From: Chloroflexota bacterium
GTDB taxonomy: Bacteria > Chloroflexota > Limnocylindria > P2-11E
NCBI GenBank assembly: GCA_005889405.1
Contig: VBFY01000059.1
Location: 47,373 to 111,372 of the forward strand
DNA: 64,000 bases
Reading direction: 5' to 3'
Numbering within the stretch: the first letter of the stretch is position 1; the number at the start of each line of letters is the position of its first letter. The notes under the pieces are model-generated. The model ran no database searches. It saw nothing but the letters and a program-made list of their open reading frames with translations, and was not told the origin of the DNA. A program made the position numbers and the translations under genes. Shown piece after piece: positions 34,150 to 42,509 of the stretch.

Positions 34150-36387
34150 TTAGCGGGTCGTCTTGACGCTTGTCGTACTGGTCGTGCCGGCGGCGGCTGT
34201 GCCCGTCGTTCCGAGCGTGAACTCACCGGTGAGGGTTGGCGACGAGAACTGCGCGCGCAGCCAGTACATACCGGCCGAGAGGCTCCTCGTGTCAACGTTC
34301 ACGTGGTAAGAGCCGTTGCTCACCACGACCGACCGGCTTGGCTGGTCGCCGAAGAGATACGGACCGGCGACGACATTGCCCGACGCGTCGATCACGTCCA
34401 CGCGGACGCTTTCGTCGAGGACGAACGAGCCGTCGGGTCCGTCCACGGTGAACTTCACCGGCAGGTTCCGGCCAACGACGAACGTGTCGCCCACCGGATC
34501 GAGCCACGCGTAGCTGTAGCCGCCGACCTTGACCGTCATGGTCGCCGTGGTCGAGCCGCCGTTGCTGTCCGTGACATTCACGTCGGCGCTATAACTGCCG
34601 GCGGTCGTGTAGGCGTGATGGAGCGTGAACGAGCCACCGACAAGCGGGAGCACCTGCGTGCCCGAGCCGTCGCCGTAGTTGACGGTCGCCGAATATGTCT
34701 CGCTCGATCCGGGATCTGTAAACGTGCCAGAGCTGTCGAGCGTCAGTGAGAACGCGAGATTCACCGTCGCGGGCAGGCTCACTGTCGGAGCGACGTTGGT
34801 GTCGACGACATGGATGACGAGCGAACCCGTCGCACCGGCGTCGTCGGTGACCTCGACGGTCAGGTCGTACGCGCCCGACGCGTAGAGGTGATCGAGCACG
34901 AACGTCTTGTTCACGTTCAGCGCGAGCGGCTGCTTGCCCGAGCCGTCGCCGTAGTTGACGGTCGCCGTCCACGACGTCGATGCGTCGTTATCGCTGAACT
35001 GCCGGGTCAGGTGCATCGACTGGCCCTCCGTGAGCGTGACATCCCCACCGAACGCCGGCAGCACCGGCGCCTGGTTCGAAACGACATTGCGAACGTAGAG
35101 CTGGTTACCGGTGCTGGCCGGCGAGGTCACGAGGTTCGACGCGGTCGAGCCGAAGAGAACGAGTTGCCCGTCGAACGAGACCGACGGACCGAAGCTCGCC
35201 GCATTGGCCTGCTCGTCCGCGTCGTTCAAAGAGACGAGCTTGATGGCCTCCGTGGTGCGGTCGTAGAGGAACACGTCGAACAGACCGTTCAGATCGCCGA
35301 CGACCAGTTGGTCGTCGAGCGATTGGAAGCCGACCCAGCGGCCGTCGCCGGAGATCGACGGGCTCGAGCTGGTCGCGCCCGGAAGCGCGACGGTCGAGAG
35401 TGATGCGAGCACGGTCGTGCCGGCGACCCGGTCACGTAGATAGACGTCCTGCGTGCCATTGTCGAGGTCGCGTAGGTCGAGCACGCCCGTCGACTCGAAT
35501 GCCAGGTAGCGCCCGTCGAATGACAGCACCGGGGTCGTTGAGCTGCGCCCGGTCGCCGCGGCGCCCGGTGACTCGAGGGTCGTCGTGCCGGCGACGAGGT
35601 CACGCGTGAATATTTCTGGGGTGACACCGGAGATCGAGAGCGGCGAGAAGTTCGTCGACTCCGACCGGAACGCGACCACCTGGCCGTTGCCGGAGATCGC
35701 CGGCGTCTGACTGGTCCGGTCACCGGCCTCGCCCGTTGCCTCATTGACCGACGCACGCACCACAGCACTGGTCGTCATGTCCTTCACGTAGATCTGCTGC
35801 CTACCGTTGTTGCTGCCACTCGTGAGGTTCGTCGCGAATGAGGTGAACGCGACGTAGCGGCCGTCGTCCGAGATCTCGCGCGCGCCCGACAAGCCGCTCA
35901 GGCCGCTGCTGCCGTCGGCCGGCAGGCCGGCCGTGCTCACCAGCGCGGTCGTGCCCGTCTGCACGTCACGCACGAATACGTCGCTCGTGCCATTCGTGTC
36001 GCCATCGACGAGATCGGTCGCGAATGAAGCGAACGCGACATAGCGGCCGTTGGCCGAGACCGAGGGATCGCGACTGACGTTGTTGCCGGGATTCCCGTTT
36101 GAGGCAACGCTCACCAAGAGCGTCGCGCCTCCCACCCGGTCGTGGCGGTACACCTGTGTGCCGCTCACGCCGCCGACGAGGTTCGTCGCGCTCGACTGGA
36201 ACACCACGTACCGACCGTCCGCGGAAAGAACGCCGTTCGTCGCGCCCGCGTTCGCAGGGACGCCAGCGGAGTCCACTGAGACCCGCGTCGTCTGCCCTGG
36301 GAAAGCGTTGGCGATCGAGACGGCAGCCGTGAGCGAAAAGATGATGAGTGCCACTGCCGGCCCAAAGACCCTATTAATACCGCGCAT
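34150..36387 (-). CDS. Secreted surface protein, paralogue of 31807-34071
   Basis: 745 aa with the same plan: signal peptide ('VALIIFSLTAAVSIANAF'), seven DGRYV-type blades ('LSADGRYVVFQSSATNLV', 'VSANGRYVAFASFATDLV', 'ISDDGRYVAFTSFATNLT' and so on), two PKD-like domains ('NYGDGSGKQPLAL', 'NYGDGSGTQVLPL'), and a C-terminal beta domain. It differs in its end: Thr/Ala-rich 'TTSTTSVKTTR' instead of the Lys/Asp tail. GAGGTGG seven bases before ATG 36387. Head-to-tail duplication with later divergence is the simplest reading. Divergent from the TadG-like gene. Confidence 0.9.
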   Translation of the reverse strand: MRGINRVFGPAVALIIFSLTAAVSIANAFPGQTTRVSVDSAGVPANAGATNGVLSADGRYVVFQSSATNLVGGVSGTQVYRHDRVGGATLLVSVASNGNPGNNVSRDPSVSANGRYVAFASFATDLVDGDTNGTSDVFVRDVQTGTTALVSTAGLPADGSSGLSGLSGAREISDDGRYVAFTSFATNLTSGSNNGRQQIYVKDMTTSAVVRASVNEATGEAGDRTSQTPAISGNGQVVAFRSESTNFSPLSISGVTPEIFTRDLVAGTTTLESPGAAATGRSSTTPVLSFDGRYLAFESTGVLDLRDLDNGTQDVYLRDRVAGTTVLASLSTVALPGATSSSPSISGDGRWVGFQSLDDQLVVGDLNGLFDVFLYDRTTEAIKLVSLNDADEQANAASFGPSVSFDGQLVLFGSTASNLVTSPASTGNQLYVRNVVSNQAPVLPAFGGDVTLTEGQSMHLTRQFSDNDASTSWTATVNYGDGSGKQPLALNVNKTFVLDHLYASGAYDLTVEVTDDAGATGSLVIHVVDTNVAPTVSLPATVNLAFSLTLDSSGTFTDPGSSETYSATVNYGDGSGTQVLPLVGGSFTLHHAYTTAGSYSADVNVTDSNGGSTTATMTVKVGGYSYAWLDPVGDTFVVGRNLPVKFTVDGPDGSFVLDESVRVDVIDASGNVVAGPYLFGDQPSRSVVVSNGSYHVNVDTRSLSAGMYWLRAQFSSPTLTGEFTLGTTGTAAAGTTSTTSVKTTR

Positions 36388-36472
36388 CCTTGTTCCACCT
36401 CACCACACGACCCAACGTGCGGTGGATGATTTGTAGGTGGCAGGCATCCAGACGTATATGGGAGCCAGGGGT

Positions 36473-36493
36473 CTCCCCCTCTCGGGGCAGTAC
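36473..36493 (-). promoter_or_regulatory. Conserved 21-bp dyad motif, copy 2
   Basis: Plus strand 'CTCCCCC-TC-TCGGGGCAGTAC', identical to the copy at 34121-34141 except for two bases, both in the loop of the CCCC/GGGG stem (GAGA here, GACC there, on the minus strand). It lies 86-106 bases before the ATG at 36387 and 59 bases before the divergent TadG-like start, so it could serve either gene. The remaining 36388-36551 spacer shows no other clear element. Confidence 0.55.
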
Positions 36494-36551
36494 TAACGCC
36501 CTACCTCAATACGGGTTGTGCCGCTATCACCCGTGCCACACAGTTCACGCG

Positions 36552-38615
36552 GTGACAGAGCAGTTTCTGCGACGTAACAACCGAAGCTCCGCCCCTCGCG
36601 CGATCCGCTCTTCTCTCGTTAGCATCGGCACACAAGTGGGAAGGGTTCGATTCGCACGCGATGACGCAGGCCAGACCGTTGTGCTCGTTGCCCTCATGTT
36701 CACTGTGCTCATGGGCTTCGCCGCCCTGGGCGTCGACGTTGGCCGCTTCTACTCCGAGCGCCGGTACATCCAGGACGCGGTGGACTCCGCGGCGCTCGCG
36801 TGCGCATACAAATACGGGCACGGCGGGACCAACGCCGATGCGTGGGCAGCGGGAGACGCGATCCTGCAGGACCGGAACCTTAAGTCGAACCCGCTCGGCG
36901 TTGGCGTCGCGTACGCCGCGCTCGGCAGCGAGGTCTACGCCAACGCCATCGTCGCCGAGCAGAACCTCATCAGCGGCATCCTGCCGGTAACGACGAACGG
37001 CCGCGGCTGCCGCGTGGCGATCACGGTCGACGTCCCCACGTTCCTGATCAAGATCCTCAGCCCCAGTCTGAACACGATCACGATGACGACGCAGGGCTAC
37101 GCCAAGAGCAAGGGCGGCATGCTCCCCACCGTCGTCACGCGGTACTCGAGCCCGCCCGGACCTGCCGTTAGCGACCAAGCGAACCTCTTCCACGACCGCA
37201 CGATGGCTGAGGGGCAGGACTGGCAGTGCTCGACGACAAGCACGGCCGGTTGCACTCCCGCCAGCGAGGGGTCCCCGGGCCGCGAGTTCGTCATCTTCGG
37301 TCAGGCGGCGAAGGCGACCAACGACAGCTCGTTCCGCGGATATATCGGGCTCGACATCCGCGACTTCACGACGCTGGACGGTAGCGGCGACCTCATCCAC
37401 GAGGCCTACAACTCCGTCCCGGCGACGGTGACCGTGAACGTGCTCAAGGACTACGAGGCCTCGTGGATCCTCAACCTCAGCTACCCCGGGCCCGACATCT
37501 GCGTGGTCCAGCTCCCGAACTTCCTGCCCTGCGCGCAGATCGCCGTGATCAACGGCTCGAGCTCGGGGCAGTTCGTCACCGACTACGAAACGACCTTCGA
37601 CATCGGCGACGAGGTGCTGCTCCAACTGTACGACGGCACGGTCAAGACCGTGCCGGACTTCAACCTCACGAGCGGCCAGCTCACCCTGCCGACGAGCGGC
37701 TCGGCGACGTCGACCGTCACCTACACGTACTCGTCGCAGTTCGCCTTGAGCGGCGCGCAGGTCACGACCACGCTCATCCCGGACAATGGCACGATGACCG
37801 ACGACGGCGGCGGCACCGCGACGAACCCGTTCCTCAGCGGCTGCGCGACCCTCAGCACGCCGGCCTTCACTGCTAATCCGACGCCCGGCGGACCCCTCTA
37901 TGTCACCTACAACCAAGCGTGGAACGCCATCACGACCAACAACTGCGACAAGGGCATCTATCAGGCTTGGCTGCGCGGGACGTCGAGCGCGCCGTACACG
38001 AGCCGCATCCACGAGACGCTCGTGACCATCAACGTCGGCGGCCAGCAGCGGGACTTCAGCCTCGCTTCCTCGGACGCGTATGCCGCGGTCCCCGGCCCCG
38101 GTACGCAGGCCGACTACGTCATGCGGACGACCACCTCCAACAGCGGCTCGACCAAGTGGACCGGAAGCAACCTCCTCACGCTCTCGTGGGCCAAATGCCC
38201 GACGACGACCGATGCGAGCATCCTGCCCCCCGAGGTCCTCGTCTGCGGCATCGACGGCAACTTCGCGAGCACGAGCATCTCCAATGTGGACCCCGGCGAG
38301 GACCACACGCTCAATGTGCAGACGCTCCTCGCGCGGTCCGACGAGGTCTACAAGGGCTGGGTGCGCGAGACCGGCCTCGACGACGTGACCAACAAGCGCG
38401 TCACGCACCTGCTCCAGGTCACCCTCGAGGTCGGGGTCGTCGCGGGTGGCACCAACCAGTACGTCGACGTGCTCGGCTACACGGTCTTCAAGATCACCCA
38501 GATCAGCAGCAACGACGTCAGCGGCCGCGCCGTCACCGGGGTGTACTCCGACCCGAACGACTTGGCCCTCTCGGCGGGTAAGAAGATCGGCCTCGTGCCT
38601 TGGGAGCAGCCGTAG
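36552..38615 (+). CDS. TadG-like pilus/surface protein
   Basis: About 687 aa if GTG at 36552 is used; the start is uncertain (another GTG at 36636). Near the N-terminus 'DDAGQTVVLVALMFTVLMGFAALGVDVGRFYSERRYIQDAVDSAALA' is the TadE/G-type membrane anchor with the charged-linker pattern typical of TadG. The remainder is a long extracytoplasmic beta-rich region with several Cys pairs ('QWQCSTTSTAGC'-like, 'DICVVQLPNFLPC') and no catalytic motif. It lies 5.4 kb from the main Tad operon, beside the PKD surface proteins. Likely a minor, adhesin-like pilus-associated component. Confidence 0.8.
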   Translation: MTEQFLRRNNRSSAPRAIRSSLVSIGTQVGRVRFARDDAGQTVVLVALMFTVLMGFAALGVDVGRFYSERRYIQDAVDSAALACAYKYGHGGTNADAWAAGDAILQDRNLKSNPLGVGVAYAALGSEVYANAIVAEQNLISGILPVTTNGRGCRVAITVDVPTFLIKILSPSLNTITMTTQGYAKSKGGMLPTVVTRYSSPPGPAVSDQANLFHDRTMAEGQDWQCSTTSTAGCTPASEGSPGREFVIFGQAAKATNDSSFRGYIGLDIRDFTTLDGSGDLIHEAYNSVPATVTVNVLKDYEASWILNLSYPGPDICVVQLPNFLPCAQIAVINGSSSGQFVTDYETTFDIGDEVLLQLYDGTVKTVPDFNLTSGQLTLPTSGSATSTVTYTYSSQFALSGAQVTTTLIPDNGTMTDDGGGTATNPFLSGCATLSTPAFTANPTPGGPLYVTYNQAWNAITTNNCDKGIYQAWLRGTSSAPYTSRIHETLVTINVGGQQRDFSLASSDAYAAVPGPGTQADYVMRTTTSNSGSTKWTGSNLLTLSWAKCPTTTDASILPPEVLVCGIDGNFASTSISNVDPGEDHTLNVQTLLARSDEVYKGWVRETGLDDVTNKRVTHLLQVTLEVGVVAGGTNQYVDVLGYTVFKITQISSNDVSGRAVTGVYSDPNDLALSAGKKIGLVPWEQP

Positions 38616-38627
38616 TCTTCTCTCGCG

Positions 38628-39011
38628 ATGGCCGTCTCTGCTCGTGACAAGAAAGCGCTCCTCAGCCTTCTAGAGCAGGCGCAGCTCGTTTACCTCCTCA
38701 CGCGCCTCCCCAAGAAACAGGTGCTCGACGATCCGAAGGATGTGGCGCGGCTCGAAGACGGTCTCGCAGCGATGCGTGCGGCGGCGCGCGAGCTCAGCGC
38801 GGCGCTGCGCGAGAAGAACAGCGCTGTGCAGTGGGACGAGCTCGCCGCGAAGCCCGACGGCCCCGACCTGTCATGGCGGCGCGCCAAGCGCGTCGGACCT
38901 CAGGTCCTGCGCGTGCTACGACCGCTCCTCGAGAGCGAGCCCGAGGCCGCGTTCATGCTCGATCCGAGCGCCGAGACAGTGAAGAAGGCGAAGGTGCGTT
39001 CGCGCCGTTAA
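38628..39011 (+). CDS. Helical hypothetical protein
   Basis: 127 aa, all-helical, starting 'MAVSARDKKALLSLLEQAQLV'. The sequence 'LAAMRAAARELSAALREKNSAVQWDEL' vaguely recalls HepT/DUF86-type four-helix proteins, but the RNase motif (R-x4-6-H-x-Y) is not present, so I do not assign a function. A basic C-terminus 'KKAKVRSRR' could bind nucleic acid. Twelve bases after the TadG-like stop, so probably co-transcribed with it. Confidence 0.7.
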   Translation: MAVSARDKKALLSLLEQAQLVYLLTRLPKKQVLDDPKDVARLEDGLAAMRAAARELSAALREKNSAVQWDELAAKPDGPDLSWRRAKRVGPQVLRVLRPLLESEPEAAFMLDPSAETVKKAKVRSRR

Positions 39012-39103
39012 CGGCCCGTGAGCTCGCCCACGATCGGCCCGAGGCTTTCGACGTCCGGACCGCGCAGGCAGAAGTGCGAGGCTCACCGCGTAACCTGACC
39101 GCG

Positions 39104-40495
39104 GTGGAGATCGTCCTCGCTTCGCTCGCTGTGGTCGTCGTGCTGTGGCTCGCAGCGCTGCTCGTGCTATGGGTGACCGGCCGAAGGGCCGCGGTGCGCG
39201 AGCTTGCGCTCCTGCTGCCGAATCTCGCGCGTCTCTTCCACGGCCTGCCGCGCGACGAGCGTGTCCCGCTAGGTTCCAAGGTCTTGGTCGCGATCGGCTT
39301 GGCGTGGATCGCCTCGCCGGTCGACCTCATACCCGAGTTCATTCCTGTCATCGGTCCGCTGGACGACGCCGTCGTCGGCGCCCTGATCCTGCGCCATGTC
39401 CTGCGCACCGCCGGCGAGACCGTCGTCACCGAGCACTGGCACGGCGACCGGCGCGTGCTCGCGCTGCTGTTTCGGGCGGCCGGGGTGCCCGACACCCAGT
39501 TGATCGCACCGCGTGGCGCGGACCTGCGAAAATCCCCAACCGTGCGTGGGAGTTGGCTCGGGGGTCTCGTTGCGCTGCTCGCCATCGCTGCGATCGGCGC
39601 GGCGGACCTCGTTACACCGCCGGAGGTCGACTTCGAAGTCTTCTACCTGGCTGTCGTCGTAGGCGCCGCGTGGTGGATCGGGCGATCCGCAGCGCTCGCA
39701 GCCGCTGTCGCCGCCCTATTCGCCGAGCTTCTGGCCGATGACTTTCTTCGGCCAGAGATCCAGTCGGCTGTCTTCTTCAACGCGACCCTGAGGCTCGTCG
39801 TCTACGCGGCCGCGGCGGTTCTCATGAGTCGCCTCTACGAGGAGCGCACGCGGCACTTCGCGCGCGATACCGAACGGGAGACCTTCCTCGGCGTGCTCGA
39901 GCGCGAGTTCCCACGACCGATCGCGGCGCTGCGGGCGCGAACGGCGGCGCTGCGAGCGGGCCTGCTACCGGGCGACGCGAACGCGCTCGCCAACCAAGAG
40001 GCGATCGAACACCACGCGCAGGACATCGAGTTCCTGGCCACCGACCTGCTGGCCATCGGCGACCTACAGCGGAGCCACCTGAGACTGCGAGCCGACCGCG
40101 TCGATCTGCGTGAGCTCGTGCGCGAAGCAGTCGCCGAATCGCTGCGACGCGACCAGCTTCATCTCAGCACCGGCGACACGCCCGTTTCCGTCCGCGCGGA
40201 CCCCGACCGTCTACGTCACGCCGTCGCGAGCGTCATATCCCGCGCGATCGAGGCGGCTCCTTACGAGTCGGTGGAGATCCTGGTGCGCGACTCGGCGGAC
40301 CACGGCGTCGTGGAGATCCGCACGCGCGCGAGGCTCGGCGAGAGCGACCTCGACCTCGCGCGTCTTTTGATGCAGGCGCAGGCCGGCAAGCTCATCCTCG
40401 TCGCCCCCGACAGCTCGCGCGGGATGCTCATCACCCTTTCCGCGCCGCACGGCGCGGTGGCTTCGAGCGCTGGAGCGGTCGCCAGCGGGGCCTAG
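39104..40495 (+). CDS. DUF1232 plus degenerate histidine-kinase-like membrane protein
   Basis: 463 aa from GTG 39104. N-terminal helix (about 2-22), a DUF1232/YkvA-like segment (about 55-105, 'SKVLVAIGLAWIASPVDLIPEFIPVIGPLDD'-type), two further membrane segments (about 150-240), then a dimerisation-helix/ATPase-like part. The H-box position reads 'FLGVLEREFPRPIAALR', with Arg in place of phospho-His, and the N-box reads 'RLRHAVASVISRAIEAAP', with Arg in place of the Mg-binding Asn; G-boxes are not recognisable. It should not autophosphorylate; it may be an allosteric pseudokinase. No response regulator lies beside it. Convergent 4-base overlap with the DUF885 gene. Confidence 0.8.
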   Translation: MEIVLASLAVVVVLWLAALLVLWVTGRRAAVRELALLLPNLARLFHGLPRDERVPLGSKVLVAIGLAWIASPVDLIPEFIPVIGPLDDAVVGALILRHVLRTAGETVVTEHWHGDRRVLALLFRAAGVPDTQLIAPRGADLRKSPTVRGSWLGGLVALLAIAAIGAADLVTPPEVDFEVFYLAVVVGAAWWIGRSAALAAAVAALFAELLADDFLRPEIQSAVFFNATLRLVVYAAAAVLMSRLYEERTRHFARDTERETFLGVLEREFPRPIAALRARTAALRAGLLPGDANALANQEAIEHHAQDIEFLATDLLAIGDLQRSHLRLRADRVDLRELVREAVAESLRRDQLHLSTGDTPVSVRADPDRLRHAVASVISRAIEAAPYESVEILVRDSADHGVVEIRTRARLGESDLDLARLLMQAQAGKLILVAPDSSRGMLITLSAPHGAVASSAGAVASGA

Positions 40496-42117
40496 AGGTC
40501 GACGTCTCGCGCGAGCAGCTTCGGCGGCAGTGACCCGGCGCCGAGCAGCTTGTCGTGGAAGAAGCGCATCCCCCACCCCTTCGCGCGCGCCTTGTCGCGG
40601 AGCACGAGGATCGCCTCACGCCCGAGCGCGTATGACGACGGCTGCGTCGGTGTGAGCGTATAGCGGCGGACCTCGGCGATCGCATTCGGCGGCTCGAGCC
40701 TGGGCCGCTCGACCATGTACGCGACGGCTTCGTCGAAGCTCATCTCACCGGTGGCGAGTCCCACGTCGACCACGACGCGCGCCGCGCGCCAGAGCAGATC
40801 CTTGAGGCGCAAGAGTCGCGTCTCGGGCGAGTCGAGGAAGCCGATCTCGGTCATGAGCTCCTCGACGTACAGGCCCCAGCCTTCGACCATGAGGTTGCTG
40901 CGCAGCGCCTTGCGCGCGAGCGACGCGTTGTCCGCGGCATACGTGAGCTGAAGGTGGTGACCTGGATATCCCTCGTGGCACGCGATGACCGGGATGCCGG
41001 CGCGCGGATGCCCCTCGAGCCGCTCGCGGCGCGTGCGCTCGTCGTCGTCGGCCATCGGCAGCGTGATCCAGAAGCGCCCGCGGCGGTTGGCCTCGAACGG
41101 CGCCGCAGCGACGTACGCCGCGTACGGATACGTCGTGCGCTGGAAGTCCGGCATCGTCTCGACCGCGAGGTCCTCGCCGTACGGGATGGACGCGATCGAC
41201 GAGAGGCGTACCGCTTCGCGCGCACGCTCCATCTCGACGCGATACGTGTCGACGAGTTGATCGGCCTCGGGATGGTCGCGTCGCAGGCGCGCGACGGAGT
41301 CGCGCCAGTCGTCGTCGCCCAGCGCGCGCGCGGCCTCGGCGATCTTCGACTCGGTCTCGCGGAAGAGCTCCTCGCCGTAGGCGCGCAGGCTCGACGCGTC
41401 GTGATCGAGTAGCTCCTTCTCTTTCAGCAGCGCCTCGAATGTCTCGCGTCCGATCGCGAACGTGCCCTTCGCCCGCGGCAGGAGATCGGCGCGCAGCCAG
41501 GCGACGTAGCGGTCGAGCGCGTCGGCCGCGGCGTTCGCCGCTGGAAGGAGCGCGCGACCGACGACGCGCCCGAGGGACGTGTCGGGTAGCGACTTCGGCA
41601 GCTCGTCGCGCAGGAACGCGGCGCCGGCCGGCGCAGTGCGCTCCGCGATGGCGATCCACTCAGGCGGCACGCGCGCGGGGTCGAGGTTCGCGCGCGCCGC
41701 GTCGAGCGCCGCGGGCGCCTCCGCCAGCCGCTCGGCGAGCATTGCGAGCCGATCCTCGGGACCGCTGTATCCGCGCAGCAGGATGTAATACGCGCCGCGC
41801 GTGATGAGGTCGGTGTACAGCGAGGGCTGGCGGCGCCAGCGCTCGAATGGCTGCAGCGCATGCTCGCCACGGAGCTCCGCCAGCACGAGCGCGCGGTCGA
41901 CCTTCTGATATGGGTCGAGGCTGTCCTCCCCCATGCCGACGAAGCGCCGCAGCCAGTCCTCGGTGAATTCGTTCCGCGCCGCGAAGCCGTCGGCGGTGAG
42001 GTCGCCGAGGCGATGGTCGTGGGAGTGGTTGCCCATGATCGTTGCGGCGACCGGCTCGAGCTTGAAACGATCCTCGATGAAGGTCTTGACGGTCGCTTCA
42101 AGCAACGTGCCTACCAT
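40492..42117 (-). CDS. DUF885 metallopeptidase-like protein
   Basis: 541 aa. Signature 'ACHEGYPGHHLQLTY' (HEGxPGHH) matches the DUF885 family, thought to be zinc peptidases with a gluzincin-like active site; the third ligand region may be 'LMVEGWGLYVEELM' (E..xxY). Other family landmarks: 'GFAARNEFTEDWL', 'PPNAIAEVRRYTLTPTQPSSYALGR'. No signal peptide, so probably cytoplasmic. ATG at 42117. Divergent from YkgJ-RtcB with a 35-base spacer that must hold both promoters. Confidence 0.88.
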   Translation of the reverse strand: MVGTLLEATVKTFIEDRFKLEPVAATIMGNHSHDHRLGDLTADGFAARNEFTEDWLRRFVGMGEDSLDPYQKVDRALVLAELRGEHALQPFERWRRQPSLYTDLITRGAYYILLRGYSGPEDRLAMLAERLAEAPAALDAARANLDPARVPPEWIAIAERTAPAGAAFLRDELPKSLPDTSLGRVVGRALLPAANAAADALDRYVAWLRADLLPRAKGTFAIGRETFEALLKEKELLDHDASSLRAYGEELFRETESKIAEAARALGDDDWRDSVARLRRDHPEADQLVDTYRVEMERAREAVRLSSIASIPYGEDLAVETMPDFQRTTYPYAAYVAAAPFEANRRGRFWITLPMADDDERTRRERLEGHPRAGIPVIACHEGYPGHHLQLTYAADNASLARKALRSNLMVEGWGLYVEELMTEIGFLDSPETRLLRLKDLLWRAARVVVDVGLATGEMSFDEAVAYMVERPRLEPPNAIAEVRRYTLTPTQPSSYALGREAILVLRDKARAKGWGMRFFHDKLLGAGSLPPKLLARDVDL

Positions 42118-42152
42118 GACGGGAGCGCCAGTCTGGCACAGGGGAGAGTCAC

Positions 42153-42509
42153 ATGCCGCCGGCGAGCTATCCCGATTGCGAAAACTGTGAGGCGCCGTGC
42201 TGTCGTCGCCAGTTCATGGAGGACGACAACGGTTGGTTCACGCTGGCCGACGCGCGGCCGATCTACCTCGAAGCGGGAACGGACATCAAGATCGTCGGCT
42301 GGCACCGGCAGAAAGACGGTCGGCAGCCGATGTTCGAGTGCCAGGCCTTCGATAAGAAGGATCTCCGTTGCAGCGTGTACGAGGCACGCCCCGAGCATTG
42401 TCGCACCTACGACTGTCGCGATGACGATCCTGACGAGTGGCAGGCGCGCGCACACTGCGATCTCGCGCGCCACCTTCGTATGACCGAGCTGCGCGCGAAG
42501 GTCACATGA
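42153..42509 (+). CDS. YkgJ-family cysteine-cluster protein
   Basis: 118 aa. Family Cys pattern is complete: 'CENCEAPCCRR', 'FECQAF', 'RCSVYEARPEHCRTYDC'. YkgJ-like proteins bind zinc or an Fe-S centre through these Cys; their role is unsettled. Strong Shine-Dalgarno AGGGGAG six bases before ATG. Its stop overlaps the rtcB start (ATGA), so both proteins are made together, an arrangement that hints at a role in RNA repair or in protecting RtcB; this is inference. Confidence 0.92.
   Translation: MPPASYPDCENCEAPCCRRQFMEDDNGWFTLADARPIYLEAGTDIKIVGWHRQKDGRQPMFECQAFDKKDLRCSVYEARPEHCRTYDCRDDDPDEWQARAHCDLARHLRMTELRAKVT

Noticed and set aside
36390-36551. N-terminal extension of the TadG-like ORF
   Set aside because: Lies in the divergent spacer and contains the 21-bp motif; residues are not membrane or domain-like and the family anchor starts later.
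38628-39011. HepT-like toxin ribonuclease
   Set aside because: Only a faint helical resemblance; the R-x4-6-H-x-Y motif and a partner MNT nucleotidyltransferase are absent.
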